From: Pseudomonadota bacterium
GTDB lineage: Bacteria > Pseudomonadota > Gammaproteobacteria > Burkholderiales > Burkholderiaceae_C
Assembly: GCA_023396625.1 (NCBI GenBank)
Contig: JAEWVY010000337.1
Coordinates: forward strand, 1-5,613
Direction: 5' to 3'
DNA: 5,613 nt
This document shows, in pieces, positions 1-5,453 of the stretch (the first letter of the stretch is position 1; each line of letters begins with the position of its first letter). The notes under the pieces are model-generated. The model saw nothing but the letters and a program-made list of their open reading frames with translations, made no database searches and was not told the DNA's origin. The position numbers and the translations under genes are program-made.

Positions 1-623
1 TGCTGTGTCAGCCAAGCCTGGCATTGGGCGAGTGCCTGTGGGTGGGCCATCACGACTTCAACGCCATCGAGCGAGTTGACCTGGCGCAGCAGGTTGTGAC
101 GGACGAGCAGGCTGACTTCTCCGACCACGTGGACGGGCGAGCGCAGGAACAGGTCGAGCGAACGGGCGACCACGCCTTCTGTGGAATTCTCCATGCCGAC
201 CACGCCGAACTGCGCCGTGCCCGCGGCCGTGGCGTGGAACACTTCGTCGAAGTTGGCGCAGTAGATCAGGTTGGCGGCGCTGCCGAAGAATTCGATCGCA
301 GCCTGTTCGCAGAACGTGCCCTGGGGGCCGAGCACCGCCACGCGCTGCGGTGCCTCCAGCGCCAGGCAGGCCGACATGATTTCACGCCAGATGGCAGCGA
401 CATGCTGATTGAGCAGGGGCCCCCGATTGGCCGCCTGGATTTTTTCAATGACCTGGGCCACGCGGTCTGGACGGAAAAACGGCGAGCCCTCCTGTCGCTT
501 GATCTCGCCGACCTGTTCGGCCACGCGGGCGCGCTGGTTCAACAGCGAAAGCAGTTGCTGGTCCAGGCTGTCGATCTGCACGCGCAGTGCGGCCAGGGCG
601 TGGGACTGTGCGGGTTGCGTCAT
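1..623 (-). CDS. pheA: Bifunctional chorismate mutase/prephenate dehydratase (P-protein), N-terminal 207 codons, cut by window edge
   Basis: This cytoplasmic enzyme converts chorismate to prephenate and then to phenylpyruvate for phenylalanine synthesis. I read it by reverse-complementing from the ATG at 623-621, and it stays open to base 1. Residues about 8-90 form an AroQ-type helical chorismate mutase. Against E. coli PheA, R14, R31, K42 and R54 match R11, R28, K39 and R51, and E90 stands at Q88. Prephenate dehydratase starts near residue 94 with VAVLGPQGTFCEQAA (usual form GPxGTFSxxAA), followed by GVVGMENSTEGVV at 140-152 and a HPQALAQCQAWL block at 194-205. The catalytic Thr region and the C-terminal ACT regulatory domain would lie outside the window, so about 60 percent of a typical protein of roughly 360 residues is present. 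The start lies 5 bases after the serC stop with only a weak GAG ahead, so coupling to serC translation is likely. Oddity: V55 replaces E. coli Glu52. Identification is firm. Confidence 0.95.
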   Translation of the reverse strand, partial: MTQPAQSHALAALRVQIDSLDQQLLSLLNQRARVAEQVGEIKRQEGSPFFRPDRVAQVIEKIQAANRGPLLNQHVAAIWREIMSACLALEAPQRVAVLGPQGTFCEQAAIEFFGSAANLIYCANFDEVFHATAAGTAQFGVVGMENSTEGVVARSLDLFLRSPVHVVGEVSLLVRHNLLRQVNSLDGVEVVMAHPQALAQCQAWLTQ

Positions 624-628
624 CGTGC

Positions 629-1759
629 TCAGGTCCGGGTCTGCTCGAAGTCGTGCATGTAGTCCACCAGCGCCTGCACCCCTTCCAGTGGCATGGCGTT
701 GTACAGGCTGGCTCGCAGGCCGCCCACCGATTTGTGGCCCTTGAGCTGAAGCAGCCCGCGTGCCTGTGCTCCGGCAAGGAAATCATCGTAGCCTCGGCCT
801 TCAGGGCCGGGGTCGCGCAAGAAGAACGGCACGTTCATCCGGGAGCGGCAGGCCGGATCGACGGGGTTGTGGAACACCTCGGATCGGTCGATGGCCGTGT
901 AGAGCAGCTGCGCCTTGGCGATGTTGCGCTGTTCCATCGCGGCGACACCGCTGAGCGTTCCTTCGCGCTGGCGTTTGAGCCACTGGAAGGTCAGGCCCGC
1001 CATGTAAATGGCAAAGGTTGGCGGTGTGTTGTACATGGACCGATTTTCAGCCACCGTCCTGTAGTTGAAGGCGCCAGGGCAGATCGGCAGGGCGCGGCCC
1101 AGCAAATCCTCACGCACTACCACCAGGGTCAGACCCGCGGGCCCCAGGTTCTTTTGCGCGCCGCCGAAGGCCAGGCCGACACGTGACCAATCCACCGGCC
1201 GCGATGCCACGTGGGATGAAAAATCGATGACCAGCGGTGCGTCCGAGCCCAGGGTGCCGAGGTCTGGGAGCTCCTGGAACTCCACGCCATGGATGGTCTC
1301 GTTGCTGCAGACATGCACATAGCTTGCCTTGGGATCGAGTTGCCAGGTGGACGGCGCTGGCACACGAGTGAAGTGTTCGCCTTCGCCGCTGGCCGCCACC
1401 CGGGCTGTGCAATACCGCAGGGCTTCTTTCTGGGATTTCTGGCTCCAGCTGCCCGTGATCACGAAGTCGGCCGACCCGCCGCCAGACAGGTTCAGTGGCA
1501 CGATGGCGTTTTCCGCCAGGCCGCCGCCCTGCATGAACAGGATATGAAAATGGGCGGGAACGGCGAGAAGTTCACGGAGGTCGGCTTCGGCCTGCTCGCA
1601 GATCGAAACAAATTCCCTGCCGCGATGGCTCATCTCCATCACGCTCAAGCCGCTGCCGTGCCAGTCCAGCATTTCCGCTGCGGCCTGTGCGAGCACTTCG
1701 GCCGGCATCGCCGCCGGCCCCGCCGAGAAATTGAAGGGTCGTTTCTGTTTTATGAACAA
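629..1759 (-). CDS. serC: Phosphoserine aminotransferase, TTG start
   Basis: This PLP enzyme transaminates 3-phosphohydroxypyruvate with glutamate to give phosphoserine; in many proteobacteria it also acts in the DXP-dependent vitamin B6 pathway. The protein is 376 residues (E. coli 362) and complete. Landmarks are FNFSAGPAA at 9-17, MEMSHRGREF at 41-50 (H45 and R46 match the E. coli H41/R42 substrate site), W105 stacking on PLP, SNETIHGVEF at 152-161, and GAQKNLGPAG at 200-209, where K203 should carry the Schiff base. NTPPTFA lies at 244-250, and KGHKSVGGLRAS at 340-351 holds R349, the match to the carboxylate-binding R335. The E. coli R77 position is L81 here. The extra length includes a few residues around 263-272. 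No ATG fits: an in-frame stop lies at 1771-1769, the next Met is residue 18 inside the conserved core, and TTG at 1759-1757 has AAAGG 6 bases upstream. It probably forms a transcription unit with pheA downstream. Confidence 0.97.
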   Translation of the reverse strand: MFIKQKRPFNFSAGPAAMPAEVLAQAAAEMLDWHGSGLSVMEMSHRGREFVSICEQAEADLRELLAVPAHFHILFMQGGGLAENAIVPLNLSGGGSADFVITGSWSQKSQKEALRYCTARVAASGEGEHFTRVPAPSTWQLDPKASYVHVCSNETIHGVEFQELPDLGTLGSDAPLVIDFSSHVASRPVDWSRVGLAFGGAQKNLGPAGLTLVVVREDLLGRALPICPGAFNYRTVAENRSMYNTPPTFAIYMAGLTFQWLKRQREGTLSGVAAMEQRNIAKAQLLYTAIDRSEVFHNPVDPACRSRMNVPFFLRDPGPEGRGYDDFLAGAQARGLLQLKGHKSVGGLRASLYNAMPLEGVQALVDYMHDFEQTRT

Positions 1760-1765
1760 AATATG

Positions 1766-1770
1766 CCTTT
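1766..1770 (-). promoter_or_regulatory. Ribosome binding site deciding the serC TTG start
   Basis: On the minus strand AAAGG lies at 1770-1766, with six bases before the TTG at 1759-1757. This spacing is right for TTG. It is too close for the only other upstream candidate, ATT at 1762-1760. The site therefore supports initiation at TTG. Confidence 0.6.
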
Positions 1771-1780
1771 ATCCAGCGCC

Positions 1781-1816
1781 AACTATATATAGTTTGCTAC
1801 TAATTTAATATTACAA
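1781..1816 (-). promoter_or_regulatory. AT-rich gyrA-serC gap with candidate serC promoter and 14-base palindrome
   Basis: The 73-base gap between the gyrA stop and the serC start is far richer in A and T than the surrounding genes. On the minus strand a TTGTAA (1816-1811) could be a -35 element and TATATA (1791-1786) a -10 element. Their spacer is 19 bases, longer than ideal. A perfect palindrome AACTATATATAGTT occupies 1781-1794, over the proposed -10. After one mismatched pair it extends by GC on both sides, giving 1778-1797. It could be an operator or simply an AT-rich melting region. I see no convincing terminator after gyrA: CCAG-GGAA-CTGG near the gyrA stop is only a 4-pair stem and lacks a T run, so read-through from gyrA remains possible. 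Confidence 0.4.
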
Positions 1817-1832
1817 AGACCAGTTCCCTGGC

Positions 1833-4496
1833 TTAGCCCGCGTCGGTTTCCTGTGCCGGCGCGGGACCGCCATCCTCCGGACCGTCACTGGCACCCTGGG
1901 CGCTGGCCGGATTGGCGTCGTTTTCCACGATGCGTTGCAGGCCAATGAGTTGGGCGCCTTCGTCGAGTGCGATCAGTGTCACGCCCTGGGTGGCCCGTCC
2001 AAGTTCACGAATTTCGCTCACGCGGGTGCGCACCAGCACGCCCTTGTCGGTGATGAGCATGATCTCGTCGTCGGCATGCACCAGCGTGGCGGCCACGACC
2101 TTGCCGTTGCGCTCGCTTTGCTGGATGGCGATCATGCCCTTGGTGCCGCGGCCGTGGCGCGTGTATTCCACGATGGAGGTGCGTTTGCCATAGCCGTTCT
2201 CGGTGGCCGTGAGCACGCTTTGCTGCTCGTCTTCGGCCACCAACATGGCGATCACGCTCTGGCCCTCTTCGAGCATCATGCCGCGCACACCGCGTGCCGC
2301 ACGGCCCATGGGGCGCACGTCGTTTTCGTCGAAACGCACGGCCTTGCCGCCGTCCGAGAACAGCATCACGTCGTGCTGTCCATCCGTGAGCGCCGCGCCG
2401 ATCAGGAAGTCGCCTTCATCCAGATCCACGGCGATGATGCCGGCCTTGCGCGGATTGCTGAATTCATCGAGCGCCGTCTTTTTGACGGTGCCCATGCTGG
2501 TCGCCATGAACACGTAGTGGTCGGCCGGGAAACTGCGGAACTCACCGGTCAGCGGCAGCACCACGGTGATCTTCTCGCCTTCGGCCAGCGGGAACATGTT
2601 GACGATGGGGCGACCGCGCGAGCCGCGTGAACCCTGGGGCACCTCCCACACCTTGAGCCAGTACAGGCGCCCGCGGTCGGAGAAGCACAGGATGTAGTCG
2701 TGCGTGTTGGCGATGAAGAGCTGGTCCACCCAGTCGTCTTCCTTGGTGGCCGTGGCCTGCTTGCCGCGTCCCCCCCGTTTTTGCGCGCGGTATTCGGACA
2801 GGGGCTGGCTCTTGATGTAGCCACTGTGGCTCAGCGTCACCACCATGTCGGTCGGGGTGATCAGGTCTTCCGTGCTCAGGTCGTGGGCGCTGTGTTCGAT
2901 CAGGCTGCGGCGCGCGCCCAGCTTGGTCTGGCCGAACTCCTGCTTGATCGTGCCCAGTTCCTCGCCGATGATGGTCGAGACGCGCTCGGGCTTGGCCAGG
3001 ATGTCCAGCAGATCCTCGATCTCGGCCATGACCTCCTTGTATTCCGCCACGATCTTGTCCTGTTCCAGGCCGGTCAGGCGCTGCAGGCGCATTTGCAGGA
3101 TTTCCTGCGCCTGCGTGTCGCTCAGGCGATACAAGCCGTCATGGCCCATGCCCAGGGCCGTGTCCAGCCCATCCGGGCGGTAGTCGTCGGCGTTGACCAC
3201 GCCGCCGTCGGCGCGGGTACGGGTGAGCATTTCGCGCACCAGCTTGCTGTCCCAGGGGCGCGTCATCAGTTCCGCCTTGGCCACCGGCGGGGTGGGGGCG
3301 TTGCGGATGATGGCGATGAACTCGTCGATATTGGCCAGCGCGACGGCCAGACCCTCGAGCACGTGGCCGCGTTCGCGGGCCTTGCGCAGGGTGAAGATGG
3401 TGCGGCGCGTCACCACTTCGCGACGGTGTTGCAGGAAGACCTCGATCAGGTCCTTGAGGTTGCACAACTTGGGTTGGCCGTTGATCAGGGCCACCATGTT
3501 GATGCCGAAGGTGTCCTGCAGTTGCGTCTGCTTGTACAGGTTGTTGAGCACCACTTCCGGCACTTCGCCGCGCTTGAGCTCGATCACCAGGCGCATGCCC
3601 GATTTGTCGGACTCGTCCTGGATGTGGCTGATGCCTTCGATCTTCTTCTCGTTGACCAGTTCGGCCATGCGCTCCTGCAGCGTCTTCTTGTTGACCTGGT
3701 AGGGCAGTTCATCGACGATGATGGCCTGGCGCTGGCCCTTGTCGATGTCCTCGAAATGGCAGCGCGCGCGCATCACCACCTTGCCGCGGCCGGTGCGGTA
3801 GCCTTCCTTCACGCCGGTGATGCCGTAGATGATGCCGGCGGTCGGGAAGTCCGGCGCGGGGATGATTTCCATCAACTCATCCACGCTGGCCTGCGGGTTG
3901 CGCAGCAGATGCAGGCAGGCGTCCACCACTTCGTTCAGGTTGTGCGGCGGGATGTTGGTGGCCATACCCACGGCAATGCCGGCCGAGCCGTTGACCAGCA
4001 GATTCGGGATCTTGCTGGGCAGCACCAGGGGTTCCTGTTCGCTGCCGTCGTAGTTGGGGCCGAAATCGACCGTTTCCTTGTCGATGTCGCCCAGCATTTC
4101 ATGGGCGATCTTGGTCAGGCGGATTTCCGTGTAACGCATGGCGGCGGCGTTGTCGCCGTCCACGGAGCCGAAGTTGCCCTGGCCGTCCACCAGCATGTGG
4201 CGCAGCGAAAAATCCTGGGCCATGCGCACGATGGTGTCGTACACCGCGCTGTCGCCATGCGGGTGGTATTTACCGATCACGTCACCCACGATACGGGCGG
4301 ACTTCTTGTACGGACGGTTCCAGTCGTTGTTCAACTCGTGCATCGCGAACAGCACGCGGCGATGCACGGGTTTCAGGCCGTCCCGCGCGTCCGGCAGCGC
4401 CCGTCCCACGATCACGCTCATCGCGTAGTCGAGGTAGCTCCGGCGCATCTCCTCCTCTAGACTGACAGGCAGGGTTTCTTTGGCGAATTGGGTCAT
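1833..4496 (-). CDS. gyrA: DNA gyrase subunit A
   Basis: GyrA is the breakage-reunion subunit of the A2B2 gyrase that introduces negative supercoils. The ORF is complete at 887 residues (E. coli 875), with start ATG and stop TAA. The N-terminus aligns without gaps to E. coli through the active site: SYLDYAMSVIVGRALPD at 20-36, the quinolone region GKYHPHGDSAVYDT at 75-88 with S83 and D87, and the catalytic Y122 in AAAMRYTEIRL. The tower and coiled-coil dimerisation parts follow to about residue 530. The C-terminal DNA-wrapping domain begins near 545 and carries the GyrA box Q-K-R-G-G-R-G-K at 572-579, which separates gyrase from topoisomerase IV ParC. Blade repeats continue to about 855, then a short Asp/Glu/Pro/Ala tail. 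No Shine-Dalgarno sequence precedes the ATG; the leader instead has two CCTCC runs. An AGAGGAGGAG run at 4458-4449 abuts Met17, but residues 2-16 match the family, so I keep the first ATG. Confidence 0.99.
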   Translation of the reverse strand: MTQFAKETLPVSLEEEMRRSYLDYAMSVIVGRALPDARDGLKPVHRRVLFAMHELNNDWNRPYKKSARIVGDVIGKYHPHGDSAVYDTIVRMAQDFSLRHMLVDGQGNFGSVDGDNAAAMRYTEIRLTKIAHEMLGDIDKETVDFGPNYDGSEQEPLVLPSKIPNLLVNGSAGIAVGMATNIPPHNLNEVVDACLHLLRNPQASVDELMEIIPAPDFPTAGIIYGITGVKEGYRTGRGKVVMRARCHFEDIDKGQRQAIIVDELPYQVNKKTLQERMAELVNEKKIEGISHIQDESDKSGMRLVIELKRGEVPEVVLNNLYKQTQLQDTFGINMVALINGQPKLCNLKDLIEVFLQHRREVVTRRTIFTLRKARERGHVLEGLAVALANIDEFIAIIRNAPTPPVAKAELMTRPWDSKLVREMLTRTRADGGVVNADDYRPDGLDTALGMGHDGLYRLSDTQAQEILQMRLQRLTGLEQDKIVAEYKEVMAEIEDLLDILAKPERVSTIIGEELGTIKQEFGQTKLGARRSLIEHSAHDLSTEDLITPTDMVVTLSHSGYIKSQPLSEYRAQKRGGRGKQATATKEDDWVDQLFIANTHDYILCFSDRGRLYWLKVWEVPQGSRGSRGRPIVNMFPLAEGEKITVVLPLTGEFRSFPADHYVFMATSMGTVKKTALDEFSNPRKAGIIAVDLDEGDFLIGAALTDGQHDVMLFSDGGKAVRFDENDVRPMGRAARGVRGMMLEEGQSVIAMLVAEDEQQSVLTATENGYGKRTSIVEYTRHGRGTKGMIAIQQSERNGKVVAATLVHADDEIMLITDKGVLVRTRVSEIRELGRATQGVTLIALDEGAQLIGLQRIVENDANPASAQGASDGPEDGGPAPAQETDAG

Positions 4497-4523
4497 GGGA
4501 GGTCGTCTGACGAAGAAGGAGGG

Positions 4524-4529
4524 ATTTTA
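4524..4529 (-). promoter_or_regulatory. Candidate -10 box for gyrA
   Basis: On the minus strand TAAAAT (4529-4524) matches five of six bases of the sigma-70 -10 consensus and is the best such hexamer in the gyrA leader. It would start transcription near 4517, giving a leader of about 20 bases. No good -35 sits at 16-18 bases: GAATTG is at 17, and TTGCGA is at only 14. An interrupted palindrome TCGTC-T-GACGA lies at 4503-4513, at or just after the predicted start site. Confidence 0.35.
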
Positions 4530-4627
4530 GGTGGAATACCATGTCGCAATTCAGCAACACAAGGGCGCGCAGGGCATTGCGTCATGTCGCGAAGCCGCCG
4601 GATCGTCCCGGTTTGGGCATGCCGCTG

Positions 4628-4636
4628 TGGCACAAT
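4628..4636 (+). promoter_or_regulatory. Candidate extended -10 promoter for ompA
   Basis: TGG followed by CACAAT (4631-4636) resembles an extended -10 element (TGn plus a TATAAT-like hexamer with four matches). No clear -35 is seen 16-18 bases upstream, as is common with extended -10 promoters. The start site would be near 4643, leaving a leader of about 75 bases that contains the hairpin at 4681-4702 and the ribosome binding site. Confidence 0.3.
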
Positions 4637-4680
4637 GAAACCAGCGTTTGCGGTGGTGGTCACCCCAGACGTCCATTATT

Positions 4681-4702
4681 CGCAGCGAGGCTGCGGCTTT
4701 TT
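4681..4702 (+). terminator. Terminator-like hairpin in the ompA leader (possible attenuator or stabilising stem-loop)
   Basis: CGCAGC (4681-4686), loop GAG, and GCTGCG (4690-4695) make a perfect 6-pair GC-rich stem, followed by GC and five T residues (4698-4702). This has the form of an intrinsic terminator, yet it lies only 15 bases ahead of the ompA ATG and directly before its ribosome binding site. It could attenuate ompA, end a short leader RNA, or protect the 5' end of the message, as a 5' stem-loop does for E. coli ompA mRNA. The structure is directly visible; its role is inference. Confidence 0.5.
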
Positions 4703-4706
4703 CCCC

Positions 4707-4713
4707 AGAGGAG
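4707..4713 (+). promoter_or_regulatory. Ribosome binding site of ompA
   Basis: AGAGGAG lies 4 bases before the ATG at 4718. It decides against an in-frame upstream ATG at 4541, which would add 59 residues ahead of the signal peptide and has no comparable site. Confidence 0.85.
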
Positions 4714-4717
4714 AACC

Positions 4718-5377
4718 ATGAAGAAACTGAACAAACTGGCGATCTTGTTTGCCTCCGCAGCCGTGGCTGGTTCCGCCTTTGCCGCGGGCTCTTCCGCCAA
4801 TTCCGACAACTGGCGCAACAACCATGGCAACCTGCAGTGGAAAAACGGTGATGGCACCTTGTGCTGGCGCGACAATTTCTGGACGCCTGCCACGGCAGCC
4901 AAGGAATGTGATGGCGCGCTGAAGGCTGCGGCACCCGCACCCGCACCCGCGCCTGCCGCAGCACCCGCTGCTGCCCCGGCTCCTGCGCCCGCTCCCGCGC
5001 CGAAGCCTGCCCCTGCCGCAGCTTCCAAGGTGACCTACGCGGCGGACGCCTTCTTCGATTTCGACAAGTCCGTGCTGAAGCCCGAAGGCAAGGCCAAGCT
5101 GGATGACTTGGTCGGCAAGATCAAGGGGATCAACCTCGAAGTCATCATCGCCGTGGGCCACACCGATTCGGTGGGTACCGACGCTTATAACCAAAAGCTG
5201 TCGGTTCGCCGCGCCGAAGCCGTCAAGGCCTATCTCGTGTCCAAGGGCATTGAGAAGAACCGCGTGTATACCGAAGGCAAGGGTGAGAAACAGCCCGTGG
5301 CCAGCAACAAGACCTCCGAAGGCCGCGCGAAGAACCGTCGCGTGGAAGTCGAAGTGGTCGGCACCCGCGCCCAGTAA
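4718..5377 (+). CDS. ompA: OmpA-family outer membrane protein without a beta-barrel, peptidoglycan-binding
   Basis: The 219-residue precursor should be exported and link the outer membrane to peptidoglycan. Residues 1-22 are a Sec signal peptide (KKLNK, hydrophobic core, AFA before the likely cut at 22/23); no lipobox Cys follows. The mature N-terminus is a short Trp-rich segment with two Cys (C49 and C64) in DGTLCWRDNFWTPATAAKEC, resembling Bordetella-type OmpA proteins, and is far too short for the eight-stranded barrel of E. coli OmpA. An Ala/Pro linker spans about 71-102. The C-terminal OmpA/MotB domain runs from about 107 to 215: FFDFDKSVL at 112-120, GHTDSVGTDAYN at 147-158, LSVRRAEAV at 161-169, and NRRVEVEV at 206-213. 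D150 and R165 fit the diaminopimelate-binding Asp/Arg pair of the family. C49 and C64 may form a disulfide in the periplasm. A terminator follows the stop. The symbol follows common beta-proteobacterial usage; it is not orthologous to E. coli OmpA over its full length. Confidence 0.92.
   Translation: MKKLNKLAILFASAAVAGSAFAAGSSANSDNWRNNHGNLQWKNGDGTLCWRDNFWTPATAAKECDGALKAAAPAPAPAPAAAPAAAPAPAPAPAPKPAPAAASKVTYAADAFFDFDKSVLKPEGKAKLDDLVGKIKGINLEVIIAVGHTDSVGTDAYNQKLSVRRAEAVKAYLVSKGIEKNRVYTEGKGEKQPVASNKTSEGRAKNRRVEVEVVGTRAQ
4928..5023 (+). repeat. Ala/Pro-coding low-complexity tract in ompA
   Basis: These 32 codons encode only Ala and Pro apart from one Lys, as alternating PA steps and Ala runs. At the DNA level a CCCGCA hexamer recurs near 4934-4950 and the rest is imperfect. 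It encodes a flexible periplasmic spacer between the N-terminal segment and the peptidoglycan-binding domain, and its length could vary by slippage or recombination. Confidence 0.85.
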
Positions 5378-5390
5378 TCCCCCCGGGATT
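5376..5390 (+). other. Small hairpin overlapping the ompA stop codon
   Basis: AATCCC (5376-5381), CCC, and GGGATT (5385-5390) form a perfect 6-pair inverted repeat. Its left arm begins in the TAA stop. It stands 10 bases ahead of the intrinsic terminator, so the message would end in two tandem stem-loops. It may only be an mRNA end-stabilising structure. Confidence 0.4.
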
Positions 5391-5400
5391 GCCAGCGAAG

Positions 5401-5426
5401 AAACCGCGCCTCGGCGCGGTTTTTTT
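5401..5426 (+). terminator. Intrinsic terminator of ompA
   Basis: AAACCGCGC (5401-5409), loop CTCG, and GCGCGGTTT (5414-5422) form a strong stem, and the T run continues to 5426 (seven T in all). The position, 24 bases after the ompA stop, suits termination of ompA and separates it from ubiG. Confidence 0.93.
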
Positions 5427-5441
5427 CATTTTGGGGTGGCG

Positions 5442-5447
5442 GATAAT
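5442..5447 (+). promoter_or_regulatory. Candidate -10 box for ubiG, spaced for a leaderless transcript
   Basis: GATAAT matches five of six -10 consensus bases. With its last T at -7, +1 falls on the A of the ubiG ATG at 5454. No good -35 is present: bases 16-18 upstream fall in the T run of the ompA terminator. No purine-rich ribosome binding site lies at normal spacing before the ATG. Confidence 0.45.
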
Positions 5448-5453
5448 CAGCCC

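Noticed and set aside
24..662. A 212-codon open frame on the plus strand opposite pheA
   Set aside because: The minus-strand reading gives a clear PheA with conserved motifs, so the plus-strand frame is a shadow.
1819..1832. Possible gyrA terminator just after its stop
   Set aside because: The CCAG-GGAA-CTGG stem has only four Watson-Crick pairs and is followed by a broken T stretch, too weak to call.
2700..4460. A 586-codon open frame on the plus strand opposite gyrA
   Set aside because: It lies wholly antisense to an intact gyrA, its product is rich in His, Val, Ala and Gln as expected from reverse-reading GC-biased codons, and it matches no family I recognise. It is a shadow of gyrA codon use.
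4628..4651. Sigma-54 promoter suggested by TGGCAC ahead of ompA
   Set aside because: No GC dinucleotide occurs at the required spacing downstream: the nearest ones are 13 or more bases from GG instead of 10.
4541..4717. A 59-residue N-terminal extension of the ompA frame from an upstream ATG
   Set aside because: The extension would bury the signal peptide, runs through the hairpin and promoter region, and lacks a ribosome binding site. ATG at 4718 has AGAGGAG at good spacing and begins a typical Sec signal.
4676..5194. Minus-strand frames opposite ompA with Gly/Ala-rich repeats
   Set aside because: The repeats are the reverse reading of the Ala/Pro linker codons; there is no independent coding evidence.
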